Origin: Lobosporangium transversale
Lineage: Eukaryota > Mortierellomycota > Mortierellomycetes > Mortierellales > Mortierellaceae
Assembly: GCF_002105155.1 (NCBI RefSeq)
Contig: NW_019028991.1
Coordinates: 186,001-250,000, forward strand
Direction: 5' to 3'
DNA: 64,000 nucleotides
A program made the translations under genes and the position numbers. The notes under the pieces are model-generated. The model made no database searches, had not been told where the DNA came from, and worked only from the letters and a program-made list of their open reading frames with translations. Of this stretch, positions 48,680 through 59,510 are shown one piece after another; position 1 is the first letter of the stretch, and each line of letters opens with the position of its first letter.

Positions 48680-50497
48680 TTACAGTCCTTCGGATTGTTG
48701 CTTCCGATAGTAGAAATCTTCGCACATCTTCAATGCTGTCAGGTTTGATCCCAACTTGTTTAGTGTCTCTTGATATTCATCCTCCTCCACACTATCATAA
48801 ACAATACCACCTCCTGCTTGCAGATAAGCAACACCATCCTTGACAACCATGGTTCGAAGTGCAATACAGGTATCTAGTCCGCCAGAGTAATCAAAATGAC
48901 CTACTGCACCAGCATACACTCCACGCTTGGTTTTCTCCAGTTCCGAAATAAGCTCCATCGCACGCACCTTTGGTGCACCTGAGGTAGTGCCTGCTGGAAA
49001 AATGCTTCTGAAAGCATCAAAAGGTGTCTTTTCATCACGTAGTGTTCCAGAAACATTGGACACAATGTGCATAACATGTGAGTAACGTTCCAGATGCATC
49101 AGAGAATCGACTTTGACTGTCTCTGGCTTACAGACCCTGTTCACGTCATTGCGACCCAAATCCACCAGCATGATATGTTCAGCCCTTTCCTTCGGATCCG
49201 CCAATAGTTCCTCTCCTAGTGCTACGTCTAATTCTGGCGTATCTCCGCGTTTTCTAGTACCGGCAATTGGGTGAGTATAAACCACACGGTTATGCACCCT
49301 AACCAACATTTCTGGTGAAGCCCCGACCAGCGTAAAATCCTTAAGATCCAGATAAAACATGTATGGTGAAGGGTTAATTGACCGCAAATGTCTATAAATG
49401 TTGAAGGGATGAAGGTTGGTGGGCTTGGCAAGTCTCTGAGAAGGTACGGCCTGGATGATATCTCCCAGTTTGATATGCTTCTTCAGCGTGGTCACAAATC
49501 CTTCATACCCTTCCTTCCCCACATTCGAAACAGGCTCCTGACCGAGTGTAATAGGTGGCTGAGGAATCTTTGGGGTGATCTCATTGTTGAGCAAATCCAC
49601 TGTAATATGAATTTCGTCCACAGCTTTCAGGTACTGATTTTCGACCTCTGCAGGGTCTGTGGCGTTGGATCGGTAGTGAGTAACAACCTGAATTTTCTGG
49701 TAAAGGTGATCAAAAATCACAATTGTATCACAGAACATAAATACGGCGTCTGGAAGACCGATAGGATCTTGTAGATCATCACGCTTGGTACGAGGCTCAA
49801 AATACTGAATATTATCGTACCCAACGTAGCCGATGGCGCCTCCGGTAAAATCCTGAATACCATTTACTTTAACATAACGGATGTTCCCGAGCTCCTTTTC
49901 CAAAATAGCTAAGGGATCGCCATGTAGGCTCTCATTAGGTCCTGTCTTCAAGACTTTGTACGGATCTAAAAAGAGGAAGGACCAACGCAAACAAAAAAGC
50001 TAGTATTAATACGACCTGTACATTCATAGGATCTTCTTATCTTCTTTGACTTGAATATCCCATCCCCATCTTCGGTCATTTATCACCAGCTGTTTATGTA
50101 TAACCTACCGCTGCCAATAAAACTGTATCGTCCAATCTTCTCGCCTCCAGCAATCGACTCGAGAAGAAATGAGTAATCACACTTGTCCGAGACTCTGAGG
50201 TATGCCATCACAGGCGTGATCATGTCAGCGGGAATCTCGGCAAAAATGGGAATCGTGTTTCCTGCATTCGCCTTGATAAAACCCTGCACCTCTTCCAGTG
50301 AAGGTCGGACAGTAACCTGTAAGTGATAAATGAAAGATTCAGTTCTTTTTCTTTTTTTCTTTTTTGTGGTCCGATTTGTGCTTGAGTGTGAAGGGAAAGA
50401 TATAAATCTGGTCTCAAAGAAAAGGAGGCAATGGCTCTGAAGGAATGTGTGATCGTTAGCTATTTCCTTAAGAAAAAGTACTTACGTTGTATACCAT
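48680..50497 (-). CDS. TRP2: Anthranilate synthase component I
   Basis: Three exons on the minus strand, 50497-50486 (only ATG plus three codons), 50316-50109 and 49965-48680, join in phase to about 501 residues, the normal length of the TrpE subunit without a fused glutaminase domain. It makes anthranilate from chorismate and ammonia or glutamine, the first step of tryptophan synthesis. The N-terminal domain has SFLLESIAGGEKIGRYSFIG. The chorismate-binding domain has GDIIQAVPSQRL, LVGASPEMLVRV, HPIAGTRKRG, ERAEHIMLVDLGRNDVNRVC, SHVMHIVSNVSG and GTTSGAPKVRAMELI, all typical of active enzymes. Related 4-amino-4-deoxychorismate synthase is excluded by the ELLADPKERAEH/LGRNDV pattern and the length. 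The tiny first exon (MVYN) is well supported by a perfect GTAAGT donor. Confidence 0.93.
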
Positions 50498-50696
50498 GAC
50501 GAAATATATTTGTAATGTTTATAATTACGGAGGAGGAGGAGAAATGAATGTAATGAGGATGCAAGGAAGAGGAATGTGATGCTTGATCAAGATGGGTGGT
50601 ATAAAAAAGAGGCAGCTTTGTTACACAGCCGTTTTTTTTTTTTTTTTTTTTTTTGATCTCCACCAATTGATTGTGTGATATGGCTTGTGCAATGAC

Positions 50697-50703
50697 TGAC
50701 TCA
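50697..50703. promoter_or_regulatory. Gcn4/CPC1-type element upstream of TRP2
   Basis: The palindromic consensus TGACTCA lies 200 nt upstream of the TRP2 ATG. In fungi such sites bind Gcn4/Cpc1 and couple amino-acid biosynthetic genes to starvation. Function here is inferred from position. Confidence 0.5.
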
Positions 50704-52539
50704 CTTTGGCTCCCTCGCCCACTTTATTTAAGTCACTCACATATACACCATTCACGTATTATAAACGCGATCTTCGTACATTTATTTTATTGGCACCAAC
50801 ATTAATTAAATCAACACTATCCTTTGCCATCCTTCATACTTCTTTGGCGTTTCGATTGGTAGGTTCTTTTGCGACGTGTTTTTTATGACACATTCCAAAG
50901 GAGCTGTAAAAAAAAAAAAAAAGCAAAACACGTCAATTATCCTCATACATGGATTCTTTAAAGTTAATGAGGTTTAAGGCATTGATCTAAGCCGAAAGCT
51001 ACGATTATTGATAACAAGCACGTGCTGAATTGTGATTGGAGCGTGCCGCTTCAGTGTGCAGTTAAAATTTTCAGCCTGCTGCTTCGATTTTCAGCCTGCT
51101 GCTTCAATTTCTCAGCCCGCATGTCGCTCCGATATTCCAGCATGCTTGTTAAATTTCAGCGCAGTCTTCCAGCCAGCTTGACCAAGTGTTCTACCATGCA
51201 CTGCCACCTCGGACATCGTTCGCCATTTATCCTAGACAGCTACAGAATGGATAATATACATTTAAACACATATCAGTTTTGTATATGCACATGGTGCCAG
51301 CCATAATCACCCTTCATTGTTTCCTCACAAAAAAAAATGGCGTACTGACTGCTGAACGCAAAGGAATTCCCTTAGACGTTAGAGGAAAGGAAATACAAAC
51401 TTATTTCCGATATACCTCACATGATAATAAAAAAAGGCGTGCCGATATCCTTAGTCTTATAAGTAAAGTCACTCATTTCAGGGCCAAATGGGCTCGCTCT
51501 ACTTGGGGCCGGTAGCGAGCACCGAAGCGCAACTTTTCAAAGTGGGCTTTAGACTTTCTGCGGAAAGTCGATATCTTTGGTAATGCGATGAGATTTAGGA
51601 CATGATACGTGACCAACTATTTCAAAATTAGTTTTGCAAAACTTGGTAAAAACGATGAAGCGCAACACGGATATACTTAAAACCCTCAGAACCCTCAGGT
51701 TATATGCACTTTTCAATTTCGAATCCAATGGTGGTAGAATCGCTATTGGTTTCATAGCCAGAAAAAAAGTTTTCCTTAAGGAAAGCAGCTAGGTCGAGGT
51801 AAATAGCGGTTTTTCGATATTCTATGCTCATTTACTCAAGAACCACTGCATGAAATACTGAAAACCAGGGTTCATACCGTAGCCTAGCTGAGTAATACCC
51901 TGCTTTGGCTAGGCTCTGCCTCTTAAGATTCCGGCGCAACAACCTAGTGAGTATGTCAAAAATGGTATATTTTCGCTTTTTTTTGTACTTGAAATACTTT
52001 ATACGGGTGTTACTCCATGGATCCTGAACGGATTGACTTAGGAGTTGTTTTAAACCAAAAATAATAAGTTCCTCTTTCGGCCGTTTCGAGAGCGCCTGAT
52101 TTCCAGCACTCCAGCAGGAACTATTCACGCTTAAAGTCTGTATAGTCCTTAATATTACTCAACTTTGTTGCAACTTTTAGTGCTATCTCGATAAATACTA
52201 AACGGATCCTTTTTATTCTTTTTTTATTTGGTGCATAATCATGCCCTCTATCATACATTGCATGGGCATGGCGCCGTCTTCTCGAGAAGGGTAGATATAA
52301 TCACTCTAATAACGTCAGTGATGATTGCGTGTGAAATTTAGATGCGTTATTTCATAGGAGAAAGCTTAACTTGGCTTGATTTCTTTTTGTGTTTATTAAA
52401 ATCTAGTTATCGCTTCTTAGTTCCAGAAGTATTCGGGATTATTGACATACTATCTAGCGTATTTACTACAAGTCTCAACTTCCCTACATTATCTTCTGAC
52501 CTATCGATAATACCGAAGCTTTGAAGAACTCAAGCAACT
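50704..52539. other. Intergenic region between TRP2 and the MULE remnant
   Basis: I recognise no gene. A minus-strand frame at 51832-52128 is basic and Tyr/Leu-rich without a known domain and could belong to the flank of the Mutator-like element. A 20-bp direct repeat lies at 51067-51119. Confidence 0.4.
51067..51119. repeat. 20-bp direct repeat
   Basis: Two tandem copies of ATTTTCAGCCTGCTGCTTCR and a partial third (beginning ATTTCTCAGCC). Confidence 0.75.
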
Positions 52540-54860
52540 CATCAGTTTCTTCGCTTTGCTGATTCTCCTAGTTGAATCTCAGTTTGGTTAAACTCACCCT
52601 CCTCCTCAATTTGATATTCACCGTGCTCAACAGCCATGTGTTTGTCCATGACCAAAGGCACAGCCTTTCTGGGAAGACTCAGTGGACGATTTTCGTCTCT
52701 GCTTAACTTTGAATAACACAAGCATATGCATGCAAGGACGGTGCCGATTAATAAAATATTGGCAATTATATCCTGTAATGGTATTGTTTTCATCGACGTT
52801 AACGTTATATATACTACACCCAGTTGTTGGCGAGATAACGCAATAATACCCTTCAACGTAGATGACCAGACCTTGGAGCGCCTCAATTGTTTTGTTGTTT
52901 AGACATCTTTCTTGCAAGATATCTGTCTTCTCGCCTTTGGAATGCCGGCCATAACGAACCACACTACGCATTGCCAGCGCCTGATAGAAGTCATCTACAT
53001 CATGGCTTAAAAGGTAGATCAGCCTGTCACCTCGGCAGTTAGTATGGCCTCGTAGAAAATGAGACTTGAGATGATTGTGCCAAGGTTTTACATAATTATT
53101 GGTGTCCATGCCGGCATAGAATTTGCCAACACGGTATGACTTCATCCATCGTTGCCTACGTCCTCCAATGAAGTACCGTTCTTTGAGGTATTTCCAAAGC
53201 TTTCCCTCATTGTGCTCCGATCATTTCTTTTCGAATTCAACTATCGTCTCACCGGCACTTCCAGAGGATGGATCACAAAGAATCGAACGGAGTTCATTCA
53301 TTGCGGATTGCCGAAGATCCTTGTTTTGGTTCCTATCGGCACCTCAAATTAAGGTCGAGAGCTTGCGGGCCCAGGCTTTCATCACATGCCATAGACACAA
53401 ATGGACAGTTACATCCCGTCCAAATGCTTTACAGATGACCTTGTATTCCACTTGAGCGTCATCAATAGTAATGAACTCTGGGGCACCAACCATATCCTTA
53501 ATATGAGCCAACTTGCCAGAGAGTGGTGATTATGGTCAATGGAGATCAAGAAAGCGACAGGGACGGCACTCGTTCGCAGTGGATCCTGGATTATTATTGT
53601 AAAAAGCTCAAATTTGGAGCGGTTCGTTCCATGTGTTGAGTCCAACCCAATACATTTAAAATTTGAGCTGTATACAGATCGCTGAAAAGGAGACATGAAT
53701 CCATGGGCTAATTTGGGAAAGACCTTCCCATCCTACCCTTTCTGGAGGAAACTCTTTATGAAGACGGTAAACTGCTTCTCTTGCTGCAGCTTTGACATCC
53801 AGAGCCTCATTGAGTCCATGTTGTTGTCTGATAGTTTTGTCAGTTTAGATATGTATTTATACTGAATATTATAGACGTCCTCATATGTAAGGACATGGTC
53901 GCGCTGTAAACACCCTTGCTTGTGGAGAGAATATGCCTGGAGCCCAGTCAAATTAATCTTAGCAATTATTCCTCTAGTACATAAGTCAAGACGAATCAAG
54001 TTTCGAACCCGTGCTTTTGTTGATTCCGTCATGGTAAGGTATTGAAAAGCATCAACATCGCCGAGGGTATGTCCTGTGTGTCTAAAATAATATGTGATCC
54101 GGAGCTGCTTTCTCCCACTCTTGGTTGCATATTCGGGATCCTCACTGTCGTCTTTCATGTTGTGGACAATGAGTTTGGCTGTACAACCGACTTTCTGGCT
54201 AGGCTTCAAAACGCGTCTCTTTTTCTTTTCCCTTGATCCCTGCCCAGGGCCTTGAGAGATAACTTGAGGAGAACCTTGAGAAACCTTTTGGGGGCCATTT
54301 TGCGTTCGTGTCTCATGCCAAGGTGGCATTCATAGGTTTCAACATAAAAAAATCTGCTTCTGCCACCTGACATATTATCATAATGCTTGCGCATTAGCCA
54401 AACAAAGAAATGATCGCGGCCGTCTCGTTCGAGCCAAGAGCTGAAGTCCTCCTTGTCCACGTAAAAAACATGTGGGAGATAGTCGTACTGATTTGTACGA
54501 GTTTCATTTACAATTCCCTTGATCGTGGTATCATCAACAGTTGACTCGATCCATTGATAATCTTGCAACTGGGAAGACAAAAGTTCGGTTGTTATTTCAT
54601 TGACATTCGCATCGGTCCCCTCGCTTGGCTTTGGACTTTATGAACTACCCGTTCCCACAGCACCATGATCTAATAAAGAATGAATGCTACTAGTTTTAAC
54701 AAGAGCGAGAGGTGGCTCATGCTCCGCTTCTGGCTCGGAATCCAACGTATCACTCGAATAGTCATTGAAGTCAAAATCCGACTCCTCACCATAGTCGCGG
54801 TCAGAAGCGAACTCTTCTATGTCATCCGCATGGTCTATTCCGTTTAATTCATCATCCAAT
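52540..54860 (-). pseudogene. Decayed Mutator-like (MULE) transposase
   Basis: Read on the minus strand, pieces occur in the right order in different frames. An acidic N-terminus (54859-54638, EEFASDRDYGEESDFD) comes first. Next is a FAR1-like DNA-binding region (54580-53733) with YECHL, KVGCTAKLIV, FRHTGHTLGD and RVRNLIRLDLCTRGIIAKI. The DDE-type core follows: GLDSTHGTNRSKFELFTII near 53650, then FITIDDAQVEYKVICKAFG and VHLCLWHVMKAWARKL near 53460-53360. The C-terminal segment (53145-52627) has a SWIM-type zinc finger, CQYFINRHRPCMHM. At least three frame changes (near 54300, 53730 and 53530) and a further one after the SWIM motif break it, so it is inactive unless some are introns. No terminal inverted repeats were found by eye. 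Confidence 0.75.
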
Positions 54861-55429
54861 AAACCATACGTAGTAGGTTCTGAGCTCTACGAAGAATGTA
54901 ATGATGAGGGGAACCGAGAGACGATGAATAAAACGCGTAAACATTTATATCGAAAGAAAAAATAAAATAAAATATAGCCTTCGTACCATAGTGTTGTTTA
55001 TGGGGGGAAATTTTGTTGATGAGCTTGAAATGATCTAAGTGAATGTTGAAATAAAATGCATTTGTTAAACTACATTCAACATTCAACGTATGGCAACGAC
55101 AGTTTGCAGGACGCATTTAGTCAACGTACCTCGCGGAGAAGGCGTAAAAGAATATCAATTTTGTCAAACGGATGAAGAACAAAAAAAGTAAAAAGAACAA
55201 AGCGTATTAGAGTCGCCTATTTAATTCCCCTTAATCTTCTAACATCTAAGGGAACTCCGATACTACACGATTGAATATTTTATCTCGCACATATTTGACC
55301 CACAATATCATAGAATAGTGGACAGAGCACCTCGATTATTCACATAGATATGGTTTTTTTAAGGAGGGTACTTTATTCGTGAAAGTAAGGCTGCTCGTGT
55401 TCCAATATGAGAAAACATATAAGGCTTGC
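54861..55429. other. Intergenic, MULE remnant to eL43
   Basis: AT-rich DNA holding the probable 3' flank of the ribosomal protein gene. No gene seen. Confidence 0.45.
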
Positions 55430-56565
55430 TTAAACCTCCATGATCTCGCGGAGACGGCGAGTGGTAGAGCGGACGGTAGCAGCAGCAGTGGTGGACAAGG
55501 TCCAGGCACCGCCAGCCATGGTCTTCTTGCAGCCGCGGCACTTCCAGATACCAACGGCCTGGCGCTTGACGGCATCCTATATGATAAAATCCAAGAAAAA
55601 AGAGAGGTGACATTAGATATGATAGTCGGTTTGATATTCCTAAAACTATCATGCTTATCACCCACGCATGAATATTAAGGACGCTCTTTCTTTTATCATC
55701 CTTTACAAAACAAAAGGGAAGTGTATTCCTGAAATCTTTCTCCCTTATCCTCATCTCTTTGTCCACGTTAAAAAAAAAAAAAAAAAAAAAAATCAATGTC
55801 CGGTGCGTCATTTTGATTATACTTACACGGCCACAGAAAGTGCAAGTGTACTTGCTGTGTTGGGTGATTTCCATCTTCTTGACCTGCTTACGGAGCGAGG
55901 CACCATAACGGACACCGTATTTACCAACAACTCCAACCTTCTTAGTGCGCTTAGCCTGTTGATGGAAAAGACACGAGGGCGAATTGTTAAAATACAGATG
56001 CAAACTTATGATATGAAGTCGAGTTTTGAAATCCTGATTTCCAACATAAAAACATGAATCGATGTTGTTGTTGTTTAAGGCAGATGTCTTTGATTGCAAG
56101 CTTTCATTATTTTGTTGAAAGATCATTCCTCCTGTTCTTTGATTGTGTTACTTGGATTATTTTTTTGACAATTGCTGTACTATTGTTCTTTCAACCTTGT
56201 AATGATGACCTTTTTTTCTTCTTTTTTCTTTACGTTGATTCCGATACTCCTGAAGATTCATTTTTATGCTCCAAGTTCCTTTGAAAGCGAGTTCCTTTTG
56301 AATAGTTTAAATGTTGAACTATTCGCATGTATCAACATGACTCAAAGGCGATACAGTCTTTGATAAATCTTTTTCTTTTTTTTTTTGTAGTAGTAGTAGT
56401 TCCTGATTACTGCTTTCTCTCTTCTCCCAGCCTTCTTCAACTTGCAAATATATCGTAGCTTTGATATTTGCATGGATGGATAGATTGCTGGCGTTGGATG
56501 CATTCGACATATTCCTAGTGAATGATCTCTTTTGATGTATCATGTCTTCACGTGACACTTGCCAT
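55430..56565 (-). CDS. RPL43: 60S ribosomal protein eL43 (L37Ae)
   Basis: Two well-supported minus-strand exons, 55955-55827 ([19 protein letters not shown] to the zinc-finger half CTFCGR) and 55576-55430 ([18 protein letters not shown] to LREIMEV), are separated by an intron with a GTAAGT donor, a TATAG acceptor and a run of 21 A. The CxxC pairs CTFC and CRGC form the expected zinc site. The product, with a starting Met, is 92-93 residues, the normal length. The 55955 exon begins right after a CAACAG acceptor with AKRTKK, so only the start Met is missing. The best upstream candidate is an ATG at 56563-56565 followed by GCAAGT, a GC-AG intron of about 600 nt. That first exon is uncertain; the rest is firm. 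It is a structural protein of the large ribosomal subunit. Confidence 0.85.
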
Positions 56566-56720
56566 CTTGAATTTGGAGTGAAAATGAAAGGAGGGACTTA
56601 TTTCCACAACACTTTGTACAATCTAATAGGATCTCAAATTTTTTAATCGCTTAAGGGTAAACTACAGGATATTGACACTATCTGGCCAATGCATTTCGAA
56701 GTTGTTCTCTTTTTCAAATA
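56566..56720. other. Short spacer between eL43 and LPMO D
   Basis: Probably holds the eL43 promoter and the 3' flank of LPMO D, both on the minus strand. Confidence 0.35.
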
Positions 56721-57395
56721 TCAAACAGTGATAGTTATAGCTTTCCGCTTTGTAAACGCTGCTCGTCGATCGTCGTGTCTAGGATCAGCACCAAACTCAC
56801 CAATCTTCACACTCCCGGAGCCATAGTTTGCAATCAGTGGTGCAATACCCGACAATTTGCCTGTCTTTGGTCCACCATGGATCTCAATATCTGCACAGTT
56901 GGAATATAACTCTCTCACCCCAAGCGCATTATTCCATAGCCACATGAGTGTAGCCTTCCCAGAAGGCGCGCTCTTAGGGATTGGGATCGAAATGGAATAA
57001 TGCTGACCCGTTCTAAGGCCTTTAAGGCAGTTTCGGTATATGGTCTTGATCACCACCCAATTTTCGCCATTGTCATAGGATAGTGCCCACTGACAATGTC
57101 CACCGCCATGGGCTGCACCAATTAAGTAAGTTGTTTCCAGAGGATGGCCCGCCTTGACAATGGTTCGCGTGGTAGAAGGAGTGGACTGTCTACATAACGG
57201 TGCATCCCTGCTGCTTGAAGTCCCAATAGGAGCACTGAGATCATAGTCTATCCGCTGGCCTTTCGAAGGAGCCGGGCATCCAGCCTGCGGGCTTCCACGG
57301 GCGCAGGGGCGTAGTAAGCCTACGTGTGCTTGCGATACAATCGTCAGGATTCCTGAGTAGGAAATGATATACCACATAAGCACAGACAGTAACAT
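56721..57395 (-). CDS. AA11-like LPMO D (divergent)
   Basis: Single exon, 224 residues. A hydrophobic signal sequence of about 23 residues (MLLSVLMWYII... ending IVSQA), unlike the MMFKSSIL or MKTxxxFAA leaders of the others, precedes the predicted N-terminal His (HVGLLRPCARG). AHGGGHCQWALSYDNGENW carries the second His. The block normally FMWLWNNAIGNRELYSNC reads LMWLWNNALGVRELYSNC here; the Glu/Tyr pair is kept but the Asn before Arg is Val. It ends RKAITITV with no tail. It lies 13 kb from LPMO C, separated from the cluster by TRP2, the MULE remnant and eL43, and is the most diverged copy. Probably still a secreted copper LPMO. Confidence 0.82.
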   Translation of the reverse strand: MLLSVLMWYIISYSGILTIVSQAHVGLLRPCARGSPQAGCPAPSKGQRIDYDLSAPIGTSSSRDAPLCRQSTPSTTRTIVKAGHPLETTYLIGAAHGGGHCQWALSYDNGENWVVIKTIYRNCLKGLRTGQHYSISIPIPKSAPSGKATLMWLWNNALGVRELYSNCADIEIHGGPKTGKLSGIAPLIANYGSGSVKIGEFGADPRHDDRRAAFTKRKAITITV

Positions 57396-57531
57396 GGCTA
57401 TGTAAGAAGTATATATCTTAAGTGTTTGAAATGTGATTCGGAGAGAGAGAAGATACCTGTCGTGATGTGAAATGATGATAGAAAGACGTGAATAATCGAC
57501 CTGGATAAGCAGTGGCGCTTACTTTTATAGG

Positions 57532-57539
57532 ATCCTCAG
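57532..57539 (-). promoter_or_regulatory. Probable TATA box of LPMO D
   Basis: TATAAAAG on the minus strand lies about 137 nt upstream of the ATG. Confidence 0.5.
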
Positions 57540-58169
57540 ATTACAAAGTTCCTTGTTTTTTGATCATGCACCATTTTTTTTTTTTTTTTATAACGCCTAA
57601 AAAGGATTAAAGGATATTGACATGTCTCCTTATCCGTTTTGAAAACCATAGATGATAGGAACTGCTGCAAGAACGAAGGATAGCAGGATGGTTGATCGGG
57701 TTTTGGAATGTTCATTAAAAAGTGTACGGGCGGTGTTACCACATTAATAAAAAGTCAAGGACTCTCCTGGAAAAAGTGCTCAGCGCCCATTTATCCTTTC
57801 TTTTTGAGGGGTCAATCTATATCTGAGTATATAATCACAACCGCAAAAAATAAATAAATAAAGGGTGACCTGAACTCCAAAACAAAGGCCTGGCGGAACT
57901 GGGTCCCTAATTGGAAAAAAATGTTATCAATGTTCAATGCGAGACATGGCACAAATGGTCTTTAGGCATACTTTTCGTTCCATATGCACCCTCTAAACAT
58001 ACGCTCTTTAAATAAAGCTTTCTAAAGTATCCAGCAAAGACATTGTCAATACAATTCTCTCCAATCTTTTATTAATCCTCTTGTTATTTGAATTCAGACC
58101 CTTTGTTGTAACGCAATATATACATGCATGTTATAATCAATTATGTAGTGTTAAAAAAAGAGAGTATTA
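57540..58169. other. Intergenic, LPMO D to the dioxygenase gene
   Basis: Contains a T tract near 57573-57589. No gene recognised. Confidence 0.45.
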
Positions 58170-59368
58170 TTAGGCTAGCTGAAGATTGTCAAGCCCTTTC
58201 TTAGATTTTTCCGCCTCAGCAGCCTCCTGTTTAGCGATAATTGCCTTGGCAGTGGACTCGAAAGCCTTCGCTTGAGTTCCCGAGCTGGGGTCATAATAAG
58301 GGACCTCACCTGAGACAGTGACTCTCAAACCAAGGCGGTTATAAGGCCTAAAGTCTGGCACACCTGTATGGAAAGTAGAGCGGTTGTCCCAGATAGCCAC
58401 GCTATGCTTCTCCCATCTGAAGCGAACCTGATACTCTAGGCGCTTAGATGTCAAATCATTCAGATAATCCAAAATCCATTTAGACTCCAAAGATGTGACA
58501 CCATCGATTTCGCGAGTGAAGACTGAGTTGGTGAAGATAGACTTCCAACCTGTGACAGGGTTGGTACGGACAACAGGGTGTGATGAGTCGTTCAACTTGC
58601 CAAATGTTTTGCGCCCTGTGCGAGCTTGAATTATGCGGAAGATGTCTGAAGAGTGTGTGGCAGTAAGACCTTCGAGTAAAGTCTTGATTGGCTGCGAGAG
58701 ATCATCATAGAGCTGATACCCGTTGGCCCAGACAGTATCTCCACCAGACTCTGGAATTTCATCAAACTTGAGGATCGAGAACGAGGATGGAGCTGGCTCA
58801 AACGACACATCCGAGTGCCATGAATTGTTGGTATTGTAGCGATTTGGAGGATTAAGGCGAGAGTCCAAAACGATAACTTCTGGATTCTCTTGCTCATGAG
58901 GGATAAGGGGATGAATATGTAAGGGGCTATTTCATGGAGGGTGAATAGAAGTATTTGAAGCATTTTGTTAGACTAATTCTCTGTAAATATAAATCATTCC
59001 TTTTACCATAAAGCGACAGACGACAATAGATTATTCGATGCTTACCCCCAGCGACGTCCAAGCTTGACATGCTCATTACCGTCCAAGTCATCCTGATCTC
59101 GAAAGAAAACAACACCACGCTCGGCAACGAAGGCAGCTAGCTCCTCGGCCTGCTGCTCAGTCAACTGAGTCAGTCGGATACCATGCAACTCGGTTCCGAT
59201 CTTGAGGGTGTAGTCGATACGCTTGGTGACACTGGCGAAGAGGGCTTTCTTTTCGGGATCCACGCCCAGCCCAGCGACGCGGGTGGCATGGGTGTTGCGG
59301 TCGGCAATAAGAGAATCCTTCTCAGTGGCAAAGAGAATAACTGCATCTGATTCAACTGAGGGAGCCAT
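58170..59368 (-). CDS. TauD/Jlp1-like 2-oxoglutarate-dependent dioxygenase
   Basis: Two exons on the minus strand, 59368-59046 and 58926-58170, join in phase to 359 residues. The Fe(II) triad is visible: His145 and Asp147 in NSWHSDVSF and His294 in NRSTFHTG, with an Arg in GLRVTV (about 309) for 2-oxoglutarate. ELHGIRLTQLT near the N-terminus and GVVFFRDQD are typical of TauD/TfdA proteins. Members oxidise taurine or other sulfonates to release sulfite (bacterial TauD, yeast Jlp1); some act on other substrates, so sulfonate use is probable, not proven. The start MAPSVES is chosen because a TATAAAAG box lies at 59503-59510, which rules out the upstream in-frame ATG at 59515. A Dal5-type permease gene lies divergently 2.5 kb away. 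Confidence 0.88.
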
Positions 59369-59502
59369 TATTATAGATATTAAGTTCTTTTGATGGTTGC
59401 CGTTGGCTAGATTTTTCTCTTGTCTATTGTGGATTTGGGGCACTTTTTCGTAGCTGTCGAACTGGGATGAGGGAAAAATGGGTTTGGTGATGAATGTATG
59501 TG

Positions 59503-59510
59503 CTTTTATA
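59503..59510 (-). promoter_or_regulatory. TATA box of the dioxygenase gene
   Basis: TATAAAAG on the minus strand lies 135 nt upstream of the chosen ATG at 59368. Confidence 0.55.
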
